A stretch of DNA of 64,000 nucleotides, taken from positions 1 to 64,000 of the forward strand of contig JAETQR010000001.1 in the NCBI GenBank assembly GCA_021770615.1. The letters are read 5' to 3'. Both the position numbers and the translations under genes were made by a program. The stretch is from Lachnospiraceae bacterium (GTDB taxonomy: Bacteria; Bacillota_A; Clostridia; Lachnospirales; Lachnospiraceae). This document shows positions 44,664 through 53,799 of the stretch, in pieces (within the stretch, counting starts at the first letter, position 1; every line of letters begins with the position of its first letter). The notes beneath the pieces are model-generated. The model searched no databases, had not been told where the DNA came from, and saw nothing but the letters and a program-made list of their open reading frames with translations.

Positions 44664-45509
44664 TTAGCGGACGAGCATCTTCAGATCATAGATCAGTGTG
44701 TTTAACTGGGTCTCGAACCCACAGTCCGCCATCTGGCTGTCTGTCTCTATGATACACTGGCCCTTCTCGAGACCCTTTTCTTCCACAAATTCAAGAAAGC
44801 TGTCTTCTCCCAGCGAGTCCGACAGCTCTGCCCTGTGACTCTCCAGAAAATAAATATCATCTGAAGACACCCTGATTCTGTAATTTTCAGAAGCCTCCAG
44901 CTCACTGGCCGCTCTCTGGATCAGATATAAGATCAGATCCTCTTTTCCCTCAATGACCACACCGGTCAGTTTTTTCACCAGAGAGATGACGATATCCACA
45001 TATTTTTCTTCAATGGATAAAATGCACTCGTTCAACTCTTCCCTCTGCCTTCTCTCCTGCTCGGCAAGTTCTTCTTCTCGCTGCTCGATCTCCTGTCTGG
45101 CAAGTTCGATCCCTTCGTTATACCCCTCTTCTTTTCCTTCCTCATATCCACGGCTTCTGGCCGCTTCTGCAGCGACCACGGCTTCATCCCGGATCCTGTC
45201 CGCCTCTTCTTTGGCACGCTCTTTTAGCTTAGTAACCTCTTCCTCTGCCTTCTTTTGCTGTTCCGAAAAAATTTCATCAAAATTCGTCACATTCAGACCG
45301 GCTTTAAATTCAACCGATTCCTCTTCTTCGGTCTCTTCCTGTATTTTACCCGCACGAAGAACCTTTTCAGCCTCGATTTCACTGATCGTCTTGATCTTTA
45401 CTTTTTTTTCCTGAAAGGGGACAAACTGCGCATCCTCTTTATTATTGTTAATGACTACTGCTTCTTTCCCCTGCATGTTTACAAAGGGATACTTGATCAG
45501 ATTAGACAA
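44664..45509 (-). CDS. fliH: flagellar assembly protein FliH
   Basis: The 281-residue product begins SNLIKYPFV after a TTG start at 45509, which lies eight bases after GGAGGTGA and overlaps the fliG stop by 8 bases; in the longer frame this start is internal. The middle is a long charged helix with Gly-rich repeats (RSRGYEEGKEEGYNEGIE, about 140-160), a FliH/HrpE/V-ATPase E hallmark, and the C-terminal domain binds FliI. It regulates the export ATPase. Confidence 0.9.
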   Translation of the reverse strand: MSNLIKYPFVNMQGKEAVVINNNKEDAQFVPFQEKKVKIKTISEIEAEKVLRAGKIQEETEEEESVEFKAGLNVTNFDEIFSEQQKKAEEEVTKLKERAKEEADRIRDEAVVAAEAARSRGYEEGKEEGYNEGIELARQEIEQREEELAEQERRQREELNECILSIEEKYVDIVISLVKKLTGVVIEGKEDLILYLIQRAASELEASENYRIRVSSDDIYFLESHRAELSDSLGEDSFLEFVEEKGLEKGQCIIETDSQMADCGFETQLNTLIYDLKMLVR

Positions 45510-46515
45510 CGATCTCGTCACCTCCGCCCCTTGATATAACAATCTCAGCGGAATCCTCAAGTTTTCTGATAATATTTACGATCTTCTGCTGTGCCTCTTC
45601 CACATCTTTCATACGGACAGGACCCATATATTCCATATCCTCTTTGATCATCGCAGAAAGACGTGTGGACATATTGTTAAAGATAACATTCTGTACTTCT
45701 TCGTTCGCACTCTTAAGTGCCACAGCAAGCTCGCTGTTTTCAACCTCTCTGAGCACTCTCTGGATCGAACGGTCATCAAGCATAAGAATATCTTCGAATA
45801 CAAACATCTTCTTCCGGATCTCGTCTGCCAGTTCCGGCTCCTCGATCTCCAAATTCTCCATGATATGTTTCTCGGTTCCACGGTCTACGGTATTCAATAC
45901 CTCGACGATCGAATCGATTCCACCCACGATCGTGTAGTCCTGATTGATCAGGGATGCTAATTTCTGCTCCAATATATTTTCCACCTCTTTGATCACATCC
46001 GGTGACGTCCGGTCCATCAGGGCAATACGTTTTGCCACATCTGTCTGCTTATCCGGCGAGAGCGTACTGATGATACCTGCCGCCTGAGTCGGGGACAGAT
46101 ACGATAAAATAAGTGCGATCGTCTGCGGATGTTCATCCTGGATAAAGTTGAGGATCTGGGACGCTTCTGTCTTCCGTATGAATTCAAACGGACGCACCTG
46201 AAGGGATGCTGTCAGTTTTCCAAGGACTTCTTTTGCCTTGTCTTCGCCAAGAGCTTTCTGAAGCAGATCCTGTGCATACCCGATACCGCCCTCTGCAATA
46301 TACTGCTGCGCCAGACAAACCTCATAAAATTCATTCAAAACCTCTTCTTTTTCGGCAGGAGACACACTTCTCGTATTGGCGATCTCCAGCGTAAGCTGCT
46401 CGATCTCATCTTCTTTTAAATGCTTAAAGATACCCGAAGCCTTCTCCGGCCCCAGTGCGATCATAAGTATGGCAGCTTTTTGAACACCATCTAATTCAGA
46501 AGAACTTGAAGCCAT
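45502..46515 (-). CDS. fliG: flagellar motor switch protein FliG
   Basis: The 337-residue protein has the FliG domains: an N-terminal FliF-binding part, a middle domain with EHPQTIALILSYL, and a C-terminal torque domain with MFVFEDILMLDDRSIQRVLREVENSEL, with the charged residues that face MotA. It ends with EIVISRGGGDEIVV. It follows fliF by 6 bases. Confidence 0.97.
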   Translation of the reverse strand: MASSSSELDGVQKAAILMIALGPEKASGIFKHLKEDEIEQLTLEIANTRSVSPAEKEEVLNEFYEVCLAQQYIAEGGIGYAQDLLQKALGEDKAKEVLGKLTASLQVRPFEFIRKTEASQILNFIQDEHPQTIALILSYLSPTQAAGIISTLSPDKQTDVAKRIALMDRTSPDVIKEVENILEQKLASLINQDYTIVGGIDSIVEVLNTVDRGTEKHIMENLEIEEPELADEIRKKMFVFEDILMLDDRSIQRVLREVENSELAVALKSANEEVQNVIFNNMSTRLSAMIKEDMEYMGPVRMKDVEEAQQKIVNIIRKLEDSAEIVISRGGGDEIVV

Positions 46516-46521
46516 TTGGCA

Positions 46522-48147
46522 TTACCCCCAATCTTCGTTGATCCAGTTACGCAGCAACATCGCTACCGCCTCCGGATTTTCATCTACAAACTTCTCTATC
46601 ATATTTCGAATCTCAGATTTTTCACCCATCTCGATCTCTTCGAGTTCTTTATCCTCCTGCGTGGTAGCAAGAAGATCCTCTACAGAAAGTTCCGGCTCAA
46701 GCTCAGTAACCTCTACCGGTGATGTACCGCGGATGATCACAAAGATGAGAAGCGCACCGATCAATACCGTAAGAATGAGCATCAGATAATTCGTAAAGCT
46801 TCCACCGAAGAGTCCGGTATCATCTGCCGCCTCATAAACCGGCTTCTCCTGTACCAGGATATTGATCTGGTTTTCTGCGATCCCCGTCGCAGCCGCAACG
46901 AGCGGTATAAGTTCTGCCGGAGTCTCAAGCGTCGTAGTGGCACTGTTCTGCTCAACATAATCTTCAAAAGAAATATTGTCCAGAGCCCCCTGTTCCTCAA
47001 GGCTTTCCTGGGAGATCCGGCGGTATCTGGTGAGTACGATACCCATCGAAGATTCTTCCGGCACAACTGCACCAACCTCATGTTCAATATTGCGGACATC
47101 TTCGTTTGGAAGATAATTATATTTATTTAATATCGTTTCCGTATTTGTCGTTCCATCTGTCTGAAGCATGGAATCTGTCAATTCGCCGTTTGATTCCGTA
47201 CCCGGAGGCCCTCCGCTTCCGGACTGTCCGTTGGAAGAGTACTCATAAGAACTGGAGTAATATCCCTGATCCTGTCCTTCTGCCACCGAATATTCCGTGA
47301 TCAACTGGTTCACCTTATCCATATTGAACTTGATCGCCATCCGGCTGACCTCGGCGTCATCGTATCCGGCTTTTAAGAGCATCTTTTCCGTACGCTCTGC
47401 AAAAGTATTCTGAAGCTTTGCCTTATAATCTTCTGTTCCTGCTATTGTTCCTCCCAGGCTGTTATCTGTCTTTGCACCATAAAGAAGATTCCCTGTAGTA
47501 TCTACAATAACGACATTATCTGTCGTCTTATTTCCGACTGCGTTCGTCAGATAATAAGCCATCGCTGTCGCCGTCTCACTGCTGACCTCGCTTCCGCTCT
47601 TGATCCGAAGCGTAACACTGACCGATGCCTCTTCTGATTCCGCATAGATCGTTCCGTTATCTTCTTCTCTGTCTATAATAACCGTCGCATCCTCCACACC
47701 GTCAAAATTAAGAAGGTTCTCCTTGATCGTAGACTGGAGGGCAAGTGTGATCTTCGTATGCTTCTCCAGGGAAGAGGTCGTCATATCGCTCTGAAGGGCA
47801 TCTTCCCATGTCATATCCTTATCCACGATCCCGTTTGATCCCATCACAAGAACAGCAGCGGAATAATCCGACTGCTCCACATCAAAGGAGGTCGTACCCG
47901 ATGTATCTGTCTCCATATTATATTTGATACCCTCACCGTCCAAAGCCTCCGAAAGAGTACTTGCGAGACTTGCATCTGAGAGAGATGCCAAATGTGTATA
48001 CGTGGGTCTTGTCAGCAGATAGGATAATAAAACCAAAGCAAAAAACACCGCTGCTGCTATACATATTATGATCGTTTTCTGCTTTGTTGTATATTTGTTC
48101 CAAAAAGAAAGTAACTTATCTTTAATGGCAATCAGCTGATCCATCAT
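46522..48147 (-). CDS. fliF: flagellar MS-ring protein FliF
   Basis: The 541-residue protein has N-terminal (about 25-45) and C-terminal (about 440-460) membrane spans, ring-building motifs between them, and a cytoplasmic C-terminal tail with NPEAVAMLLRNWINED that binds FliG. A Gly/Ser/Gln-rich linker lies near residue 310. I favour the ATG at 48147; an ATG three codons earlier is too close to AGGAG. Confidence 0.95.
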   Translation of the reverse strand: MMDQLIAIKDKLLSFWNKYTTKQKTIIICIAAAVFFALVLLSYLLTRPTYTHLASLSDASLASTLSEALDGEGIKYNMETDTSGTTSFDVEQSDYSAAVLVMGSNGIVDKDMTWEDALQSDMTTSSLEKHTKITLALQSTIKENLLNFDGVEDATVIIDREEDNGTIYAESEEASVSVTLRIKSGSEVSSETATAMAYYLTNAVGNKTTDNVVIVDTTGNLLYGAKTDNSLGGTIAGTEDYKAKLQNTFAERTEKMLLKAGYDDAEVSRMAIKFNMDKVNQLITEYSVAEGQDQGYYSSSYEYSSNGQSGSGGPPGTESNGELTDSMLQTDGTTNTETILNKYNYLPNEDVRNIEHEVGAVVPEESSMGIVLTRYRRISQESLEEQGALDNISFEDYVEQNSATTTLETPAELIPLVAAATGIAENQINILVQEKPVYEAADDTGLFGGSFTNYLMLILTVLIGALLIFVIIRGTSPVEVTELEPELSVEDLLATTQEDKELEEIEMGEKSEIRNMIEKFVDENPEAVAMLLRNWINEDWG

Positions 48148-48214
48148 AAAATTCATCGCTCCTAACTATCTGTGTCGTGTCCAAACCAATACCCTGCAAA
48201 CAGGCAGCATAAGA

Positions 48215-48547
48215 TTAGAACTGAAGATTCAGTAACGTCCTGTATGCCTCGATCAGAGTATTTTTCACAGCCACTGTATACTGCAGCGACACATTTGCTT
48301 TTTGCTGCGCCACCATCAGATCATGCATGCTATCGGACTCTCCCATCGCAAAACGGACTTCCTCTTCCTCAGCGGCATTTGATAACTGGTCGGTCTCATT
48401 CACAAGATTCATCGCAGAAGCGAGCAGGCTGTCAAACGTCGTATCGCCCGAACTTCTCCTGTTTCGATTCGTCGTACTGTCATAACGGCTGACAGCAGAT
48501 AATCCGTCGATTGCCGATAAACGATCCATACCAAGATTCATATCCAT
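48215..48547 (-). CDS. fliE: flagellar hook-basal body protein FliE
   Basis: The 110-residue protein ends with the FliE C-terminal motif: SMHDLMVAQQKANVSLQYTVAVKNTLIEAYRTLLNLQF. The size and position between flgC and fliF are typical. It joins the MS ring to the rod. The gap to fliF is 67 bases, with no regulatory element that I can name. Confidence 0.92.
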   Translation of the reverse strand: MDMNLGMDRLSAIDGLSAVSRYDSTTNRNRRSSGDTTFDSLLASAMNLVNETDQLSNAAEEEEVRFAMGESDSMHDLMVAQQKANVSLQYTVAVKNTLIEAYRTLLNLQF

Positions 48548-48667
48548 TTATATTTCCTCTTTTCCTGTTTCTGTCATCCTTTTATTTTCTCCGGTTACTG
48601 TCCATGATCATCCCGCTGTTCTCCGCAAAATAACCTGCGACCTCTTACCCGGAACACTCTTTTCCTA

Positions 48668-49108
48668 TCAGCTTCCGCTGCCGATGTCAAGCGCCTTTAA
48701 AGCCATTCCCTTTGTGGAATTCAACACCGTTACATTTGCCTCATATGCCCTTGTCGCATCGATCATATCTGTCATCTCTGTAACCGTATTTACATTCGGA
48801 TACATGACGTAACCGTCCTCATCTGCATCGGGATGGGACGGATCATACACAAGACGCCCTTCCTCATCATCCTCTACGATCTCTGTTACTTTCACACCTT
48901 TCCCGGTGTGTCCCGTAGCAAAACTCAGCGTTTCATCAAACGTTGGAAAGCTCTTTTCCTCAAAGATCACATATTTCCTCTTATAAGCATTTCCGTCTGC
49001 ATCTCTGGTCGTATTCACATTTGCAATATTCTGCGAAATAATATCGGTTCTTGTCTGCTGCGCCGTCATTCCTGTAGCACTCACATCCATTGCTCCAAAT
49101 ATTGACAT
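48668..49108 (-). CDS. flgC: flagellar rod protein FlgC
   Basis: The 146-residue protein starts MSIFGAMDVSATGMTAQQTRTDIISQNIANVNT and ends with MIDATRAYEANVTVLNSTKGMALKALDIG, the standard rod-protein ends. It is exported and builds the proximal rod. It follows flgB by 74 bases. Confidence 0.96.
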   Translation of the reverse strand: MSIFGAMDVSATGMTAQQTRTDIISQNIANVNTTRDADGNAYKRKYVIFEEKSFPTFDETLSFATGHTGKGVKVTEIVEDDEEGRLVYDPSHPDADEDGYVMYPNVNTVTEMTDMIDATRAYEANVTVLNSTKGMALKALDIGSGS

Positions 49109-49182
49109 CCTGATTCCCCCTGACTTTATACTTTATATATTGTTAACATAAACCTGTTCTTAACACAACTTTAACCGCCCGG

Positions 49183-49572
49183 TCAGCTTGTCTTTAACGC
49201 CATTTTTAACCGCGAAAACTCCTGCGTCATCGAATTCATCAGCGTATAATACTTGAGCTGGTTTTTGGCAAGTTCAACATTTTCTGTATGGATATCCACA
49301 TTGTTCCCGTCATAACGATAACTTAAATTTGCCTGCTCGACATATGTTGTGGCATTTAATTCATTCAGATCGATATTCGACACCGTCTCATCCAGAGAAT
49401 CCGTACCCGCAACAGCGTCCGCCAGATAGGTCTCAAACTGTACATCTTTTCTCTTGAAATTCGGTGTATCAGCATTCGCAATGTTATTAGCAAGGATATC
49501 ATTTCTTGTCCAACTCGCATCTGCTGCCTTACCTAAAACATTTATGTAGTTGTAAGCATTTGACAAAACCAT
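49183..49572 (-). CDS. flgB: flagellar rod protein FlgB
   Basis: The 129-residue protein has the N-terminal rod motif ILANNIANADTPNFKRKDV and the C-terminal TLMNSMTQEFSRLKMALK. It is the first gene of the locus. The 88 bases to codY hold no promoter that I can define, so transcription may come from codY or from a promoter within it. Confidence 0.96.
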   Translation of the reverse strand: MVLSNAYNYINVLGKAADASWTRNDILANNIANADTPNFKRKDVQFETYLADAVAGTDSLDETVSNIDLNELNATTYVEQANLSYRYDGNNVDIHTENVELAKNQLKYYTLMNSMTQEFSRLKMALKTS

Positions 49573-49660
49573 TTTCTCTCATCCTTTCCTGCTTTCCCTG
49601 TATCCGATCCACTTTTCTTTCGGTATTTACTCACAAAAACGCAAAAGGTATCATGAACGA

Positions 49661-50461
49661 TCACAATTCCGTTTGCGTTATTAGAAGTCCGTTTCTACTT
49701 TCGCTGTTCTCAAATTCAGTATATACAATATCATGCAGAATTTTAATATGAGTACCTTTTACCCCGTATGATCTTGTTTCTATCAATCCCGCACTCTCCA
49801 TTTTCTTCAAAGCATTGACGATAACGGTCCGTGTTATCCCCACTTCTTTGGCAAGACGCGAAGTGATGACTGTACCCTCCCCGGAATGAACCTGCGCCAC
49901 AACAGCTCCCACTGCTTTCCTCTCGAGAGGTGATAAAATACTCATAACAGAATCCACCACCTGTTTCCTGTGGTTCTCATGATCCAGCTCTTCCGTTACC
50001 GAACGCATCATCTCAAGCCCTACTACCGTAGTGCTGTATTCTGTTAAAATAATATCATCAATACCATATACCTGCATTCTCCGATACAAAAACAGAGTTC
50101 CTAACCGCTCCCCAGCGATGTACACAGGTGTAATAAGCGCCTGCAGATCCCTGGTTTTTTCTTTGGGCATTCCCAATGTCTCAAGGTTTACATTCTCCTT
50201 TGTGGAAAGAACCTCAAGAAACCGCTTACTCAGCTTTGCATCTGTCATTTTCCCCTTTGCAGCCGGAACCCCGGGAAGAACCTCTCCATCGTCTGTCAAC
50301 GACATTCCCAGCACTTTTCCTTTCGTGCTGATAACAAACACGTTGGAATCCAACAAATTACCCAGAACCCGGCACAAATCCGTAAAAGCAACCTTTGAAA
50401 CACGATTATCCCTAAGAAGTCCGTTGATTTTACGCGTTTTATCCAATAAGTCTACACTCAT
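49661..50461 (-). CDS. codY: GTP-sensing global regulator CodY
   Basis: The 266-residue protein begins MSVDLLDKTRKINGLL, has a GAF domain (about 1-155) that binds branched-chain amino acids, and a C-terminal winged helix with SRLAKEVGITRTVIVNALKKMESAG. It represses many genes when nutrients are plentiful. GAGAGG is upstream of the ATG at 50461. Its place just before flgB is shared with B. subtilis, where CodY controls this operon. Confidence 0.95.
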   Translation of the reverse strand: MSVDLLDKTRKINGLLRDNRVSKVAFTDLCRVLGNLLDSNVFVISTKGKVLGMSLTDDGEVLPGVPAAKGKMTDAKLSKRFLEVLSTKENVNLETLGMPKEKTRDLQALITPVYIAGERLGTLFLYRRMQVYGIDDIILTEYSTTVVGLEMMRSVTEELDHENHRKQVVDSVMSILSPLERKAVGAVVAQVHSGEGTVITSRLAKEVGITRTVIVNALKKMESAGLIETRSYGVKGTHIKILHDIVYTEFENSESRNGLLITQTEL

Positions 50462-50489
50462 TTCACAGCCTCTCAATCAACTCTAGTCA

Positions 50490-50518
50490 ATTTTATCATA
50501 AATCAAAAAATAATTCAA
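50490..50518 (-). promoter_or_regulatory. sigma-A promoter of codY
   Basis: On the minus strand TTGAAT (50513-50518) and TAAAAT (50490-50495) are 17 bases apart. The codY start follows within about 30 bases. Confidence 0.7.
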
Positions 50519-50591
50519 GCATAATCCGATGGTTTTTCATATGCTCTCACCCAGTGGTTAAATCGCCCCGAAAATCACCGGGTTGTACAAA

Positions 50592-52673
50592 TCAGGACTT
50601 TTCTTCGGAGGAAACAGGCTTTACTTCCATATAACCACAGGCTGTATCGGCACAGACCAGCTTATTCCCCTTTTCTAAAAGCATGTTGCCACATTCCGGG
50701 CAGAGCTTATCGGAAGGCTTCTGCCATGTCATCACATCACAGTCCGGAAAATTCTCACAGCCATAATATCTTCTTCCCTTCTGTGTCTTTTTGATCACGA
50801 TCTCTCCGCCGCATTTGTTGCATTTCACGCCAATCTTTTCAAAATATGGCTTTGTATTCCGACAGTCCGGAAATCCCGGACAGGCAAGAAATTTCCCGTG
50901 AGGGCCGTATTTGATCACCATATTCCTTCCACAATTTTCACAGACTGTATCTGTGACCTCGTCCTCGATCTTTATTTTTTCAAGCGCCTGCTCTGCATGG
51001 TCGATCGCCTCTTCGAGATCCGGATAGAAATTGCGGATGATACTCTTCCACTTGACATTTCCCTCTGCCACGCCATCCAAAAGAGTTTCCATCGTAGCCG
51101 TAAAGTTCACATCGACAATACTTGGAAATGCGCTCTTCATAATCTCATTTACAATATCCCCCAGGTCGGACAGATACAGATTCTTCTTCTCTTTTGCCAC
51201 ATATCTTCTGGAGATAAGTGTAGTGATCGTAGGGGCGTACGTACTTGGCCGTCCGATCCCAAGTTCTTCCAACGCCTTTACAAGAGATGCCTCCGTATAG
51301 TGGGCCGGTGGCTGCGTAAAATGTTGTTCCTTTTTTAATTCTGCCTGCTTAAATACATCTCCTACTTTCACCTTATGAAGTACTGTGTTATTGTCCGCCT
51401 TATCCTCGCTATTCTGATAGACCGCCAAAAATCCCGGAAATACGATCTTAGAACCGGAACTTGTGAAACGGTATTTTCCCGCATCAATTTTTACTACAGT
51501 TGTCTCATACCTGGCCCCGTCCATCCGGCTCGCCACAAAGCGTTTCCAAATGATCTGATACAGACGGAACTGCTCTCTGGACAAAGAATCTTTGATCATC
51601 GCCGGTGTCAGTTCCACATAAGTAGGACGGATCGCCTCGTGGGCATCCTGGATCTTTTTCTCCTGTTTCTTACTATAATCAGAGGAAATGATATTTTCTT
51701 CCCCATAATTTTCCCGGATGAACGCTTTGCATTCCTGGTCTGCTTCCTCTGAGACACGGGTGGAATCTGTTCTCAAATAGGTGATCAGACCGATACTTCC
51801 GCGCCCCTTGACAGGAACTCCTTCATAGAGCTGCTGCGCAATGCGCATCGTCTTCTGGGTAGAAAAATTCATATTTTTGGCGCATTCCTGCTGAAGCGTA
51901 CTTGTCGTAAAAGGCTGTGGCGGCTTTTTCGTCCGCTCTCCTTTTTTGACCTCTTTTACCTCATAGGATGCCCCTTCTAACTCCTTTACGATCTGATTTA
52001 ATTCGTCGGAAGATATGTTTTCCTGTTTTTCGGGGTTTCCATAATATTTTGCCTCAAGAAGCTTTTTACTTCCCTTTACCTCAAAACCAGCTTCCAGTGT
52101 CCAGTATTCATTCGGTATGAATGCATCGATCTCAGCTTCCCGGTCTGCAATGATCCTCAGCGCCACTGACTGGACTCTTCCCGCACTCAATCCCCGTTTT
52201 ACCTTCTGCCACAAAACAGGACTGATGGAATATCCCACCACCCGGTCAAGAACTCTTCTCGCCTGCTGGGCATCTACCAGATCCATGTCGATCTCCCGGG
52301 AATTCCGGATCGCCTGACGAACCGCATTTTTTGTGATCTCATTGAATGTGATCCGGCTCGTTTTCTTCGGATCAAGTTTGAGCGCATGATACAGATGCCA
52401 TGAGATCGCCTCCCCCTCCCGGTCCGGGTCTGTCGCAAGATAGATGCGGTCGGCTTTCTTTACTTCTTTTCTCAGAGAGGCTAGAAGTTCTCCCTTCCCT
52501 CTTATCGTAATATATTTTGGTTCAAAGTCATTTTCAAAGTCTACACCCATCTGGCTCTTGGGCAAATCCCGCACATGCCCGTTCGAAGCCACAACCGTGT
52601 AACTGCTCCCCAGAAATTTTTTAATCGTCTTTGATTTCGCCGGTGACTCGACGATGATCAGGTTCTTAGCCAT
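50592..52673 (-). CDS. topA: DNA topoisomerase I
   Basis: The 693-residue protein has a Toprim domain (MAKNLIIVESPAKSKTIKKF, and DPDREGEAISWH), catalytic Tyr299 in GLITYLRTDSTR, and three C-terminal zinc-finger modules of four Cys each from about residue 590 to 680. It relaxes negative supercoils. GGGGG precedes the start, 16 bases after dprA. Confidence 0.97.
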   Translation of the reverse strand: MAKNLIIVESPAKSKTIKKFLGSSYTVVASNGHVRDLPKSQMGVDFENDFEPKYITIRGKGELLASLRKEVKKADRIYLATDPDREGEAISWHLYHALKLDPKKTSRITFNEITKNAVRQAIRNSREIDMDLVDAQQARRVLDRVVGYSISPVLWQKVKRGLSAGRVQSVALRIIADREAEIDAFIPNEYWTLEAGFEVKGSKKLLEAKYYGNPEKQENISSDELNQIVKELEGASYEVKEVKKGERTKKPPQPFTTSTLQQECAKNMNFSTQKTMRIAQQLYEGVPVKGRGSIGLITYLRTDSTRVSEEADQECKAFIRENYGEENIISSDYSKKQEKKIQDAHEAIRPTYVELTPAMIKDSLSREQFRLYQIIWKRFVASRMDGARYETTVVKIDAGKYRFTSSGSKIVFPGFLAVYQNSEDKADNNTVLHKVKVGDVFKQAELKKEQHFTQPPAHYTEASLVKALEELGIGRPSTYAPTITTLISRRYVAKEKKNLYLSDLGDIVNEIMKSAFPSIVDVNFTATMETLLDGVAEGNVKWKSIIRNFYPDLEEAIDHAEQALEKIKIEDEVTDTVCENCGRNMVIKYGPHGKFLACPGFPDCRNTKPYFEKIGVKCNKCGGEIVIKKTQKGRRYYGCENFPDCDVMTWQKPSDKLCPECGNMLLEKGNKLVCADTACGYMEVKPVSSEEKS

Positions 52674-52688
52674 ATGAAAACGTCCCCC

Positions 52689-53777
52689 TTAGCTGACATT
52701 TCTTATATAATAATGATTCCCTATTTCTTTTATCAATCCGTGTTTTAACAGGGTCAGGATACACCTCATCACCTCTACGGATCCCATATCAAGCTCCCTT
52801 GTAAGTACATTAAAATGTTTTGGCTCGAGACTTAAACTAGCATACACCATTTTTTCTCTTCTTTCAAGGAAAATATTAATATTTCTAAAATTTTCTGTTT
52901 TGTTTTCATAAACAACTCCATAATATCCAAGGATTTCTTCCGGTGATGTGACGAGACAGGCACCCTGTTTAACAAGGTTATTGCACCCTTCACTTAAGGC
53001 GTCACCCACTCTGCCGGGAATGACAAAAACATCCTTTCCCTGTGACAATGCCAGATCTGCCGTGATCAGGGAACCGCTCTTTGTCCTTGCCTCCACGATC
53101 AGCACCCCGTTTGACAGTGCACTTATGATCCGGTTCCTCATCGGAAAAAAAGGAGCTGCGGCCTTTGTTCCCGGTGGATACTCAGAAAGAATCCCACCAT
53201 TTTTTAAAATGCTCCGGTAAAGCCTTTCATGCTCTTTCGGATAGCAGATCTCTGCGCTGTTTCCAAGAACCGCATACGTTTTTCCGCCTCCCTCCAGAGC
53301 TCCCTGATGCGCCCATCCATCAATTCCCCTCGCCATTCCGCTCACGACCCCGACACCTGCTTTGGCAAGAGATGACGCAAAGCTTCTCGCCATCTCTTTC
53401 CCATAGTGGGAGCAGCTTCTGGCTCCCACGACTGCGATGCATAATTTCTCTTCCGGCATACTCCCCTTATAAAATATCTTTTTGGGCGGATCATAAATCT
53501 GCCGGCAACCTTCCGGGTAAGCTTGGGAAAAATAAGTCTCGCACACCATTTCTTCCCGTTTGAGCACCCGCCGGAACCGTTCCGGATCAAAACTTCGTTT
53601 ACTCTCCATTATATTATGTATATCCCTGTCACTTATTCCATCCACTTGTTCCAATTCTCTTCTTTTTGCCAGAAAAATTCTCTCCGCCGTTTGAAACTCC
53701 CGTTTAAGCACGATGAGTTTGCGTATTCCGATCCCTTTTATACTGCATGCCCACAGGGCATAGTCTTCTCTTTTCAT
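52689..53777 (-). CDS. dprA: DNA processing protein DprA
   Basis: The 362-residue protein has the DprA Rossmann-like core with VVGARSCSHYGKEMARSFA and SGMARGIDGWAHQGAL, then SGSLITADLALSQGKDVFVIPG, and a C-terminal winged-helix part. It loads RecA on incoming single-stranded DNA. I start at 53777 (GGAGATAAAT-ATG). The preceding comM ends 22 bases upstream. Confidence 0.92.
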   Translation of the reverse strand: MKREDYALWACSIKGIGIRKLIVLKREFQTAERIFLAKRRELEQVDGISDRDIHNIMESKRSFDPERFRRVLKREEMVCETYFSQAYPEGCRQIYDPPKKIFYKGSMPEEKLCIAVVGARSCSHYGKEMARSFASSLAKAGVGVVSGMARGIDGWAHQGALEGGGKTYAVLGNSAEICYPKEHERLYRSILKNGGILSEYPPGTKAAAPFFPMRNRIISALSNGVLIVEARTKSGSLITADLALSQGKDVFVIPGRVGDALSEGCNNLVKQGACLVTSPEEILGYYGVVYENKTENFRNINIFLERREKMVYASLSLEPKHFNVLTRELDMGSVEVMRCILTLLKHGLIKEIGNHYYIRNVS

Positions 53778-53799
53778 ATTTATCTCCATTCCGGAGCGT

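Noticed and set aside
49573..49660. Sigma-D type promoter before flgB
   Set aside because: A TAAA followed later by CGGATAC is present, but the spacing is wrong for the consensus.
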